64,000 nt of DNA from Parvimonas sp015257355 (GTDB lineage Bacteria > Bacillota > Clostridia > Tissierellales > Peptoniphilaceae). Position numbers and translations under genes: made by a program. Where the stretch lies: the NCBI RefSeq assembly GCF_050262165.1, contig NZ_CP189844.1, one strand, 5' to 3'. The first letter of the stretch is position 1; each line of letters opens with the position of its first letter. The notes under the pieces were generated by a model, which searched no databases, was not told the DNA's origin, and was given only the letters and a program-made list of their open reading frames with translations. Below, piece after piece: positions 16,506-24,638 of this stretch.

Positions 16506-17588
16506 TCAAAAAAATTTTTTAAGTAGTCTATATTTCAATGTTTTAGTAAAAATATCACTTTTATACTCTCTATATCCTTCTCTTGTTGTCGTACTATATT
16601 TTAATATCTCATTTTCTGGGCATATGTAACAATCATAATATTCATCATATACATAATCTCTTGGATAAAATAGTTCTTTTCTCTTTCCTGTTGGACTTGT
16701 GTATGGTAATACAGGTTGTATTTTATCATCTATTAACATCTTTGCTATTGCCGGTGTTTTATATCCTGCATCCATTACTATTTTTCTTAACTCGAATTTC
16801 TTTAAGTCCTTTTCGTAAAAATCCATAAATGTTTCACTATCATGTAAATTCCCTGCATAACTTCTACAAGCTAGTACCCACCCGTTTTTATCACAACTTG
16901 TTTGTACACTATATGCAAAAACCTCTTTATGTTCTCCCTTATGGAATAATCCACTTTCTTTATCTGTTGTACTTTCTACCTTCTTTACTACTTCTGTTCT
17001 GTTGGTGGGACTTAATTCCTTTTTTCCTTTTAATTCTCTATCTTTTTTTATCTCTTCATTTAATTGACTATGATATTTCTTTGCTTTCTTTTCTATCTTT
17101 ACTTCTATATTCTTATGTCTATTTGCATGGGCTTTTACATGTGTTGAATCTACAAATTGTATCTTTTCATCTACAAAGCCTTATTTCTCTGCTTGACTTA
17201 ATATATTTACAAATATCTTTTCAAATATATCTGTATCTTTAAATCTTCTCTTGTAATTCTGTCCATATGTTGTAAAATGTGGTATTTTATCATAAAAATC
17301 ATAACCTAAAAACCATCTATATGCTACATTTACCTCTATTTCTCTTATTGTTTGACGCATACTTTTTATTCCAAAAATGTATTTTAAAAATATTATTTTA
17401 AAAAGAACTATTGGATCTATACTTGGTCTGCCATTATCTAAACAATACTTATCTTCTATTAAATCATAGATAAAGGAAAAATCTATTGTTTCATCTATTT
17501 TCCTTAAAAGATGATTCTTTGGAACTAAAGAATCTATACTTACCATTTGTACTTGATTTACTCTGTTTTCATCATTCTTATGTAGCAT
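16506..17588 (-). pseudogene. IS1182-family transposase, interrupted and truncated
   Basis: The reading frame starts at the ATG at 17588 (AAAGGAG eight bases upstream) and shows the family N-terminus (SIDSLVPKNHLLRKID, GRPSIDPIVLFKI). An in-frame TAA at 17183-17181 replaces one codon after ILSQAEK; the same frame then continues GFVDEKIQFVDSTHVKAHAN and on through MDAGYKTPAIAKML to 16506. The last hundred or so residues, including the expected final catalytic Glu, are missing where the IS meets the repressor promoter. It is inactive. Plus-strand ORFs across it are antisense shadows. Confidence 0.9.
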
Positions 17589-17599
17589 TTTCAACATCT

Positions 17600-17684
17600 C
17601 CTTTTATATTATTATACTACTTTTTAACTCTTTTCTTCACTAAAAAAGCGCCAATGATTTCTCATTGACACCTTTGTCATCAGT
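17600..17684. mobile_element. IS1182-type left end
   Basis: Between the transposase start and 17684 lies the IS tip: CACTAAAAAAGCGCCAATG, then TCATTGACACC and TTTGTCATCAGTCT. Near-identical copies occur at 23721-23768 and 24184-24264 without any transposase. The opposite IS end is missing here because the right part of the element was lost. Confidence 0.78.
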
Positions 17685-17687
17685 CTG

Positions 17688-17712
17688 AAAACCTGCTTAT
17701 GCAGGTTTTTTT
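17688..17712 (-). terminator. Terminator of the small membrane protein gene
   Basis: AAAACCTGC / GCAGGTTTT with loop TTAT has A and T tracts on both sides, so it can act in either direction; it lies 14 bases past the stop codon of the minus-strand gene at 17726. Confidence 0.8.
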
Positions 17713-17725
17713 AATATTTTATAAT

Positions 17726-18034
17726 TTATTTATTCAAATACAAAATCACAATTAAAATAGAAACAAATAGTCTTATTATATGATGTGAAAGATGAAATTT
17801 ATCTTTAAGTCCAAATAATATTGCTGATATATGTAATAAAACTAAGCCTGTTATTAAAATATATAAGCTGATTGGGTTGGTAAATAGTAAACTTATAAGC
17901 ATTACAAGTGATGAGAATATAAAAAACATTGTAAGTCCTTTATGGCTACCGTTTTTTAGTTGCACTGTTCCGGCTAGCATTGATAAAGCTCCGTAAATAA
18001 TAACAATTAAATAAAATAATATATTATAAAACAT
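17726..18034 (-). CDS. Small integral membrane protein, unknown function
   Basis: A 102-residue protein made of about four hydrophobic helices (residues 1-20, 34-50, 54-72 and 84-100) with a short Lys/His-rich loop (DKFHLSHH). I do not recognise a named family. AGGAGG-like sequence (AGGGAGG) precedes the ATG. It lies 15 bases downstream of a Fic gene on the same strand and shares its terminator, so the two may be cotranscribed. Whether the membrane protein is a target or partner of Fic cannot be told. Confidence 0.7.
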   Translation of the reverse strand: MFYNILFYLIVIIYGALSMLAGTVQLKNGSHKGLTMFFIFSSLVMLISLLFTNPISLYILITGLVLLHISAILFGLKDKFHLSHHIIRLFVSILIVILYLNK

Positions 18035-18049
18035 AAAATTCCTCCCTAA

Positions 18050-18796
18050 TTAAATAACTTTTTCTATTTCTTTTTTGTATTCTAATAATGTTTCATATTC
18101 TTTTTGCAGTACTAATTCTTCAAATTTTTGCAAGTCTTTATTTTTTCCGTAAAAATCCAATGATTCATAATATTCTGCTCTATTTTCAGGATTAATTGAA
18201 ATTGGTTTAAAATTATTGTTCATTAAGCAGTAGTTCATCAAAAGTCTTGAAGTTCTACCATTTCCATCTGCAAAAGGGTGAATTCTTACAATCTCTGCAT
18301 GTACCCAAGCTGATAGTTTTATCGGATTAAACTCATTTTTATACTTATTATAATCTTCAATAAAATATTTCATTTCCTGTCTTACATTTTCAAAATTTGG
18401 AGGTATAAAAGATGCACCGCTTATTCTCACGTTTACATTTCTATAAATTCCACCTTGAAAAATATTTTGCACTACTATTTCATGTATATCTTTTATCTTT
18501 TCTTCACTGAGTTCTTCTGAATTTTTAACCATTTCTTTAATAAATTCAAAAGCATTTTTATTATTAATAACTTCATAAATTTCTCTAAGTTTCTTTCCGG
18601 CAATGGAATAACCATCTTCTAATATAGTCTTAACTTCAAATATTGATAGTGTATTTCCTTCTATTTTTGTACTTTCATGTGTAAATTTCAGCTCAAAAGC
18701 TTTATTTATTTGATTATATACGTATATTAACTTATTTTTTTCAAAACTATTTACATAATCATTTAATTCTTTTATTTTTTGAAAATTTAAATTCAT
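18050..18796 (-). CDS. Fic family protein (short form)
   Basis: A 248-residue Fic-domain protein, probably an AMP transferase. The active motif HPFADGNGRTSR is at 173-184, with catalytic His173. The inhibitory motif STKIEG at 42-47 is N-terminal, so it is a class II, self-inhibited Fic. Unlike the Fic protein at 12040 it has no winged-helix tail. AAGGTGGT precedes the ATG and a TATAAT box is visible at 18831-18836 on the minus strand. Confidence 0.9.
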   Translation of the reverse strand: MNLNFQKIKELNDYVNSFEKNKLIYVYNQINKAFELKFTHESTKIEGNTLSIFEVKTILEDGYSIAGKKLREIYEVINNKNAFEFIKEMVKNSEELSEEKIKDIHEIVVQNIFQGGIYRNVNVRISGASFIPPNFENVRQEMKYFIEDYNKYKNEFNPIKLSAWVHAEIVRIHPFADGNGRTSRLLMNYCLMNNNFKPISINPENRAEYYESLDFYGKNKDLQKFEELVLQKEYETLLEYKKEIEKVI

Positions 18797-18830
18797 TTTA
18801 ATACACCACCTTTCTATATACTTTTTATAT

Positions 18831-18859
18831 ATTATATCATAAATTTAAAAATATTTTTA
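18831..18859 (-). promoter_or_regulatory. Probable promoter of the short Fic gene
   Basis: TATAAT on the minus strand at 18831-18836 has a poor -35 (TTAAAA, 18854-18859) 17 bases upstream. The divergent subtilase gene starts 165 bases away. Confidence 0.5.
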
Positions 18860-18938
18860 ATAAAAAAAATTCTTTAAAATTTAACACTTCTTTTAAAACA
18901 TCACTTTAAATGGTATATACAAAACTAAATAAATATGT

Positions 18939-18944
18939 TATACT
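18939..18944 (+). promoter_or_regulatory. Probable -10 element of the subtilase gene
   Basis: TATACT at 18939-18944 lies 51 bases before the ATG. The hexamer 17 bases upstream is TATACA, only a partial match to TTGACA, so the promoter may need an activator or be weak. Confidence 0.5.
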
Positions 18945-18995
18945 GATAAAGTAGTATATTATATACTCAAATTTACATTCAAGGGGGATTTTTCT

Positions 18996-21900
18996 ATGAA
19001 GAAAAGGTTTTTGACTCTGTTATTAACATTTTCATTATTACTAAGTAGTACAAGTGCTATTTTCGCTAATGAAAAAGTTAATACAACAACAAAAATTTCA
19101 AAAACTACAAACAACTCAAAAGTTAATGAAAATGAGGAAAAAACATATATTGTAGTTTTAAAAGAAGATTCAGAAGTAGATTTTTCTAGCTTAAAAACTC
19201 CAGAAGGTAGAAAATCTAGAGAAGCAAAATCAAAAGCTTTAATTAATACCTTTAAAGATGAAATAACTAAGGCTGATATTAGTTATGAAGTATTCTATGA
19301 ATATGATTTTCTATTTGCAGGAATTGCTTTAAAAACTAAGGCTAAAAATATTGAAAAAATTTCAAAAATGGCATCAGTTGAGTCAGTTGAAGTTTCAAAT
19401 GAATTCTTAAAGCCACAAGTTAAACAATCTGAACAAGAATTTATTTCAAAGAGAAAGAAAAGAAGCTTAGATTCAAACAATCTAATGAAAGTTACTGACG
19501 AACTTAGAAAGAAATACAACGGAGAAGGTAGAGTAGTAGCTGTATTAGATACTGGTGTTGATATTAATCATGATATTTTAAGAGTTTCTGATGTCTCAAA
19601 AGGTAAGTTCCCAAATAAAGAAGCAATGGCTGCTAAGATGAAAGAAGCTGGAATTAACTATGGTAGCTGGAGAACTGACAAAGTTGTTTATGCTCATAAT
19701 TACAGCACAAATGGGGAAAATGTAAAGGAAGAAATTAGAGAAGAATCTCACGGAATGCACGTTTCAGGTATTTCTGTAGGTAATCCTAAAACAGAAGCTG
19801 AATTTACACAAAATGACGGAACAGTTAAGAAAGAAAAAATCATAGGAACTGCTCCAGAAGCACAACTTATATTTATGGGTGTTTTCCAAGGTCTAACAAC
19901 TTATACTCATATGTATGCAAAAGCTGTTGAAGACTCTGTAAAACTTGGTGCAGATAGTGTAAACCTAAGTTTAGGTTCTCCTAATGGATCAATTGCATCT
20001 GTTGGAAAAGCTATGGAAAAAGCTATTGCTTTTGCAAGAAAAATGGGCGTTATCGTAGCTATTGCTGCTGGTAATGATGGACATTTTGGTGCGTTTTCTG
20101 AAAACCCACCTGTAACTAACCCAGACTTTGGTACTGTTGGAAGTCCAGGTGTTGCAAAAGACGCTTTAACTGTTGCTGCAATGTATACTGATGTTGAAAG
20201 AGTAAGAACAATCAGTGTTGAAGGAGTTGAAGGCGCTTTAAAATCAGGTGAATACTTCACAGGTTATGATGATGAAGGAAATCCTGATACTGAAAAGAGC
20301 TTTATAAAAGAAGGACAAGATTTTGCAACATATGAAGTTATAGAAGCTGGTCTTGGAAATGAAGAAAGTGATTATGCTGGAAAAGATGTAAAAGGTAAAG
20401 TTGTTATAGTAAAAAGAGGAGCAAAGACTTTTGCAGATAAGATTATTTTAGCTCATAGTAAAGGCGCTATTGGGGTTATAATATACAATCACGAAAGTGG
20501 TGGAGAAGAACTTATAAATATGAGCTTTGGAGAACAAACAAAAGATCTTAAAATTCCATCTGTTTTCGTAGGAAATGCTGCTGGTAAACATATCCTTGCA
20601 AATCTTGATAAGAAAGTTAAATTCACAAGACAATTAAGTATTTTACCTTATGCTAAGGGTGGACAATTAACAGATTTCTCATCTTATGGTATAACATCTG
20701 ACGGAACTTTCAAACCTGATATAACAGCTCCAGGTGGACTTATTTATTCATCAATAAATAATAATAAATATACGTCAATGAGTGGTACTTCAATGGCTAC
20801 TCCTCATATCGCAGGTGCTGTTACTCTTGTAAGAGAAAGCTTAAATAAAAGACATCCTGAAATTACAGGAGAAAATGAATATGACGTTATAAAGGCAATC
20901 ATGATGAGTACTGCTGATCCAGTTATCGAAAAGGGAACAGAAAATTACTTCTCTCCTAGAAAACAAGGTGCAGGTGCCGTTAACGTTGAAAAAGCTACAT
21001 CAAGTGATCTTTATGTAGTTGATAGTGAAAATAATCCAAAAGTTTGGTTAAATGATATTGAAAGCAAATTTGAAATTAATTTAAAAGTTGTAAATATCGG
21101 AAACGAAGATAGAACTTTAAACTATAAGACTGTTTTAGGTACTGATGAAACTGCTGACGGAAAATTTGCTTTAAAGACAAAAACTTTAGAAACAATTAAA
21201 GGACAAACAGTTACTGTTCCTGCTAAAGGTTCAGTAAATGTTAAAATAACTGTTGATGCAAGTAAATATGAAGCTGAATTAAGCAAGAATATGCCTAATG
21301 GTTACTTCTTAGAAGGTTTTGTATTCTTTGATGATGCAAAAGACGGAGTAAAAGCTGTTAGTATAGCATTTAGTGGATTTAAAGGAAAATGGGCTAATGT
21401 ACCTCTTTGGGAAAAACCTGTTTATGAATTCGACCTAAATAACGAACTTCCTATCTACATGGTTCAAAATGGTGGATTTACTTCAAACTTTACTTCTCTT
21501 GTAACAGTTGAAAACAACCCTTATGCAAGAGATAAGAGTTGGACTAGTGAAAAGGGACAAAAGTACAATTTCATTGGAAGTCAAGGAGAAATTCCTCTAG
21601 GAATAAATGCTAAAGATGTTACATTCTCAAAAGATAATTTAGCAATTTCACCAAATGCAGATAATAACAAAGATTTTGTTAAATTTAAAGGTGTATTCTA
21701 TAGAAATACTCAATATATTTCAGTAGAAGTTTTAGATGAAAATGGAAATGTTGTTTATGAAAATGGCTCAGGCTATGGTTATAAGAACAGTAACAATTAC
21801 AGTGAAGATTCTGCAAGATCAAATGTTATCGATCAAACTTCTTGGAATGGTAAAACAACTGATAACAAAGAACTTCCAGAAGGAAAATACAAATATGTAG

Positions 21901-23651
21901 TTAAAGGTAACTCAGAAACAAATGGGGCTGCCGTAGATAATCAACAAAAAGTTGAATTTGAAGTAAAAGTTGACGTTACTTCACCAAAAATTGCTACTCC
22001 AAAGGTAGAAGGAAAAATCTATAAACCAGAAATTACTGATAATTTAAGTGGTGTAGAAGATACATTCTTAAAATATATAGATGCAAAAGGTGAAACTCAA
22101 TGGATAGAAGCAAAAGATGATGGTACTTTTGAACTTCCAGAAGGAGTAGAATTAAAAGATATCTCTATTCATACTTTTGACCATGCAGGAAATATTGCTT
22201 CTCTTAACTTAGATGGTTCTGCTTATACTGAAAAAGAAGAAAAACCACAAGATTTAGGTGCAAATATTAAACCTATATTTAGAGTAACAAATTATAAAGA
22301 CTTTGAAGGAAGACATATTGAAGGTTCTGAAAACTTAAATATGTTCCCAATTGAAATTAATTGGAAAGAAAAAGTTTATGTTAATGATGGAAAAGATTGG
22401 CATCAAATAATAGACTTTAGCTTTAATAATGGTCTTTTAAATGTTGCACCAGGAAACTATTCAGTATATATTGACCAAATTCCTGATGTATATGAACCAT
22501 TAGCATCACAACAAGTTGATGTAACAGCAGAAAAAGATAAAACTGTAGAAGCTGTTTTTGAAACAAAACAAAAAGAAGAAGTTATTCCTGCTGGACATGG
22601 AGAAGTTAATATCAGATTACAAATTGATGAGTATGATAATGACTACATGGGACCTGGTGGAAGCTATATAATCAAAGACAAAAACGGAAATGTACTTGAA
22701 AAAGATAACTTTAAAACTTACACTAAATTATATGAATCAGCTATAAAGAATGATGAAGGCAAACTTACAGGAGTTAGTTTCCACAGAGCTAATATGACTA
22801 TATTACCAGTTGGTGAATACTCTGCTGAAATAACTACATTTGATGATAGTTTAACTTTTGAATCTAAAGTTATTCATTTCAAAGTTGAAGAAAATAAACC
22901 AAAGAAAGTTATATTTAAAACAAAAGAAACTTTAAGCGATGTTGTAAATGTAGTATTTGAAGGTTTAGAAGAACTTCCAGACGGAGTTAAAGTATTTGTT
23001 GAAAATTTTGAAACTAAAGAAAAGACTGACTTAACTCAAAGTAAATATTTCAAAAATATATTCCATGGTGAAATTCCACGTGCAAAATATAAAGTTACAG
23101 TAGAAGTTCCAGAAGGATATACTGTTGATAGAGAAACTTTTGAAATCACAGTTACAAACGATAAACTTAAAGAAGTTGTAAAAATCAATAGAATACCAAA
23201 ATATGGATGGGTACAAAACGATGATGGATCATGGGTTTACCAATCAGATGATGGAAAAGATAAGTTAACTAATACTTGGAAACTTATTGATGATGAATGG
23301 TATAAATTTGATAAAGACGGTAAAATGGTAACTGATAGTTGGTTAGAAGAAGACGGTAAATGGTACTATATTGAACCAAATGGCACAATGTCTAAGAATG
23401 AATGGACAATCATTAATGGTCAATGGTACTATGCAAATGCAACAGGAAGAATTTCACAAAACGAATGGGTATTAGTAAATGGAAATTGGTACTATGCAAA
23501 TGCAAGTGGACGTATTGCTGATAGTGAATGGATATTAGTTGATGGAAAATGGTATTATGCTGAAAGCGGTGGAATAATTGCTCAAGATAAAACTATAAAA
23601 ATCGACAATGTAAAATATACATTTGATGCAGACGGTGTATTAGTTAAATAA
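18996..23651 (+). CDS. Secreted S8 subtilisin-like protease with wall-binding repeats
   Basis: A 1551-residue exported protease. The signal peptide ends near AIFANE (residue 25), and an inhibitor-I9-like propeptide covers about 48-140. The catalytic triad is Asp185 (VLDTGVD), His252 (SHGMHVSG) and Ser599 (SGTSMATPH), with oxyanion Asn360. A PA domain is inserted at about 440-545. Fn3-like and other beta domains fill 680-1390. About five tryptophan/tyrosine-rich repeats (GKWYYIEPNGTM, GQWYYANATGRI, GNWYYANASGRI) close the protein, as in choline- or wall-binding modules. There is no LPXTG. AAGGGGGA precedes the ATG. The layout recalls C5a peptidase and lactocepin, so host-protein or nutrient cleavage at the cell surface is likely. 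Confidence 0.93.
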   Translation: MKKRFLTLLLTFSLLLSSTSAIFANEKVNTTTKISKTTNNSKVNENEEKTYIVVLKEDSEVDFSSLKTPEGRKSREAKSKALINTFKDEITKADISYEVFYEYDFLFAGIALKTKAKNIEKISKMASVESVEVSNEFLKPQVKQSEQEFISKRKKRSLDSNNLMKVTDELRKKYNGEGRVVAVLDTGVDINHDILRVSDVSKGKFPNKEAMAAKMKEAGINYGSWRTDKVVYAHNYSTNGENVKEEIREESHGMHVSGISVGNPKTEAEFTQNDGTVKKEKIIGTAPEAQLIFMGVFQGLTTYTHMYAKAVEDSVKLGADSVNLSLGSPNGSIASVGKAMEKAIAFARKMGVIVAIAAGNDGHFGAFSENPPVTNPDFGTVGSPGVAKDALTVAAMYTDVERVRTISVEGVEGALKSGEYFTGYDDEGNPDTEKSFIKEGQDFATYEVIEAGLGNEESDYAGKDVKGKVVIVKRGAKTFADKIILAHSKGAIGVIIYNHESGGEELINMSFGEQTKDLKIPSVFVGNAAGKHILANLDKKVKFTRQLSILPYAKGGQLTDFSSYGITSDGTFKPDITAPGGLIYSSINNNKYTSMSGTSMATPHIAGAVTLVRESLNKRHPEITGENEYDVIKAIMMSTADPVIEKGTENYFSPRKQGAGAVNVEKATSSDLYVVDSENNPKVWLNDIESKFEINLKVVNIGNEDRTLNYKTVLGTDETADGKFALKTKTLETIKGQTVTVPAKGSVNVKITVDASKYEAELSKNMPNGYFLEGFVFFDDAKDGVKAVSIAFSGFKGKWANVPLWEKPVYEFDLNNELPIYMVQNGGFTSNFTSLVTVENNPYARDKSWTSEKGQKYNFIGSQGEIPLGINAKDVTFSKDNLAISPNADNNKDFVKFKGVFYRNTQYISVEVLDENGNVVYENGSGYGYKNSNNYSEDSARSNVIDQTSWNGKTTDNKELPEGKYKYVVKGNSETNGAAVDNQQKVEFEVKVDVTSPKIATPKVEGKIYKPEITDNLSGVEDTFLKYIDAKGETQWIEAKDDGTFELPEGVELKDISIHTFDHAGNIASLNLDGSAYTEKEEKPQDLGANIKPIFRVTNYKDFEGRHIEGSENLNMFPIEINWKEKVYVNDGKDWHQIIDFSFNNGLLNVAPGNYSVYIDQIPDVYEPLASQQVDVTAEKDKTVEAVFETKQKEEVIPAGHGEVNIRLQIDEYDNDYMGPGGSYIIKDKNGNVLEKDNFKTYTKLYESAIKNDEGKLTGVSFHRANMTILPVGEYSAEITTFDDSLTFESKVIHFKVEENKPKKVIFKTKETLSDVVNVVFEGLEELPDGVKVFVENFETKEKTDLTQSKYFKNIFHGEIPRAKYKVTVEVPEGYTVDRETFEITVTNDKLKEVVKINRIPKYGWVQNDDGSWVYQSDDGKDKLTNTWKLIDDEWYKFDKDGKMVTDSWLEEDGKWYYIEPNGTMSKNEWTIINGQWYYANATGRISQNEWVLVNGNWYYANASGRIADSEWILVDGKWYYAESGGIIAQDKTIKIDNVKYTFDADGVLVK

Positions 23652-23660
23652 CAAAAATAA

Positions 23661-23687
23661 AGACTGAGTTTTACTCAGTCTTTTTTT
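23661..23687 (+). terminator. Subtilase terminator
   Basis: AGACTGAG / CTCAGTCT with loop TTTTA, followed by seven T, begins 10 bases after the stop. The same hairpin is repeated at 24266-24292. Confidence 0.93.
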
Positions 23688-23726
23688 AGTTAAATTAAAA
23701 GAAACTATCATCTTTTACTCCACTAA
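23661..23726. repeat. Direct repeat copy 1: terminator plus 3' end of the 50-residue gene
   Basis: These 66 bases match 24266-24331 with a single visible difference (ACTCC for ACGCC). On the minus strand the part after the terminator encodes the last nine codons of the small membrane protein found at 24300-24452 (GVKDDSFF and stop), but here the rest of the gene is absent. It is a duplicated gene end, not a gene. Confidence 0.88.
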
Positions 23727-23768
23727 AAAAGTGCCAATGATTGCTCACCGACACCTTTTTCATCAGTC
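23721..23768. mobile_element. Solo IS1182-type end, copy 1
   Basis: CACTAAAAAAGTGCCAATG, GCTCACCGACACC and TTTTTCATCAGTC match the tip of the IS remnant at 17600-17684 with a few differences. No transposase sequence is attached. The structured repeat starts 4 bases beyond. Confidence 0.78.
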
Positions 23769-23772
23769 AGTA

Positions 23773-24119
23773 TGTATCTACGATACATTTACTTTTGCTA
23801 AAGCAAAAGTATGAGATCTTTCGACTTCACTTCGCTAAGCTACGTTTCGCTCAAGATGACGTATAAAGGAAGTACCTTTGTTTAAGAGCTAGACGTTAAA
23901 AGTAAATAAACTTCAAATTATTTTTATAAATGTAGTAGAAAAAACATAATAAAAAAACATAATAACTTATTTAAAAATATAGGCTATAAAACAAAATAGT
24001 TCACGTCATAGCAACAAGCAAAGAAAAGCTCCCAACACGTCATCTTGAGCGTAGTGCAACGAAGTCGAAAGATCTCAACTATTGCTTGTTTACAAGCAAT
24101 AGTATTTCTGAAAGAAATA
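23773..24119. repeat. Structured intergenic repeat, pair 4
   Basis: Left unit 23773-23914 and right unit 23990-24119 with an AT-rich centre. The right unit ends with the hairpins CTATTGCTTGTttACAAGCAATAG and TATTTCtgaaaGAAATA. A further fragment AAAACAAAATAATTCACGTCA follows at 24131-24151, so a second right unit has been truncated. Confidence 0.88.
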
Positions 24120-24183
24120 AAAAATATAAAACAAAATAATTCACGTCAAGGGCGGGATTTTTCTTAAATTATCTATCTATAGT

Positions 24184-24264
24184 CAAATTATTATACCACT
24201 TTCCCATTTTTTCTCTACTAAAAAAGTGTCAATGATTGCTCACCGACACCTTTGTCATCAGTCT
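24184..24264. mobile_element. Solo IS1182-type end, copy 2
   Basis: A longer match to the IS left end than copy 1. It includes the AT-rich lead-in ATTATTATACCACTTT as well as CTACTAAAAAAGTGTCAATG and TTTGTCATCAGTCT. It has the same orientation as copy 1 and no transposase, so the two do not bracket a composite transposon in the usual inverted manner. Confidence 0.76.
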
Positions 24265-24265
24265 G

Positions 24266-24331
24266 AGACTGAGTTTTACTCAGTCTTTTTTTAGTTAAAT
24301 TAAAAGAAACTATCATCTTTTACGCCACTAA
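24266..24331. repeat. Direct repeat copy 2, with the intact gene end
   Basis: Same 66 bases as 23661-23726. Here they form the true terminator (24266-24292, read on the minus strand) and the last codons of the small membrane protein gene. Confidence 0.88.
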
Positions 24332-24452
24332 TGTAAATATCTAATGCTTTTGATAGCTTAAATAGAACTATTAAACCCATAATCCCTAATGAGCCTTTTA
24401 AAAAAAGTGCTACCCAAGCAATGAAATTAATAAGACCAGATCCAGATTTCAT
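24300..24452 (-). CDS. 50-residue small membrane protein
   Basis: The ORF runs from ATG at 24452 to TAA at 24300 and encodes MKSGSGLINFIAWVALFLKG followed by SLGIMGLIVLFKLSKALDIY and ISGVKDDSFF. It has one long or two short hydrophobic helices (about residues 7-34) and an acidic tail. TAGGAGG sits seven bases before the ATG and a promoter with ideal spacing lies upstream, so it is very likely real. I recognise no family. A copy of its 3' end survives 640 bases away beside the subtilase gene. Confidence 0.75.
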   Translation of the reverse strand: MKSGSGLINFIAWVALFLKGSLGIMGLIVLFKLSKALDIYISGVKDDSFF

Positions 24453-24498
24453 AATAACCTCCTAAATTACAAATTTTAAACTATATTTCTACGCTCAT

Positions 24499-24527
24499 AT
24501 AATATCATAATTATTTATGGAAATCAA
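24499..24527 (-). promoter_or_regulatory. Promoter of the 50-residue protein gene
   Basis: On the minus strand TTGATT (24522-24527) and TATTAT (24499-24504) are 17 bases apart, 47 bases upstream of the ATG. Confidence 0.75.
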
Positions 24528-24574
24528 AATTTTATTTTGATAAATTAACATTGTCTAACATTATAATCTTTTTA

Positions 24575-24603
24575 TTGCTTATTTCTTGATTTTATATTAA
24601 AAT
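24575..24603 (+). promoter_or_regulatory. Promoter of the cysteine desulfurase-thiI operon
   Basis: TTGCTT (24575-24580) and TAAAAT (24598-24603), 17 bases apart; the ATG is 35 bases downstream behind AAGGAG. Confidence 0.65.
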
Positions 24604-24638
24604 ATAGTAATGAGCAAATTAGTTTTTAAGGAGTTTTT

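Noticed and set aside
16583..17242. Two long plus-strand ORFs (81 and 137 residues)
   Set aside because: They are antisense to the IS1182 transposase frame, are made of hydrophobic low-information sequence and lack ribosome binding sites.
23721..24264. Composite transposon bounded by the two solo IS ends
   Set aside because: Both ends have the same orientation, no transposase lies between them and no target duplication was recognised.
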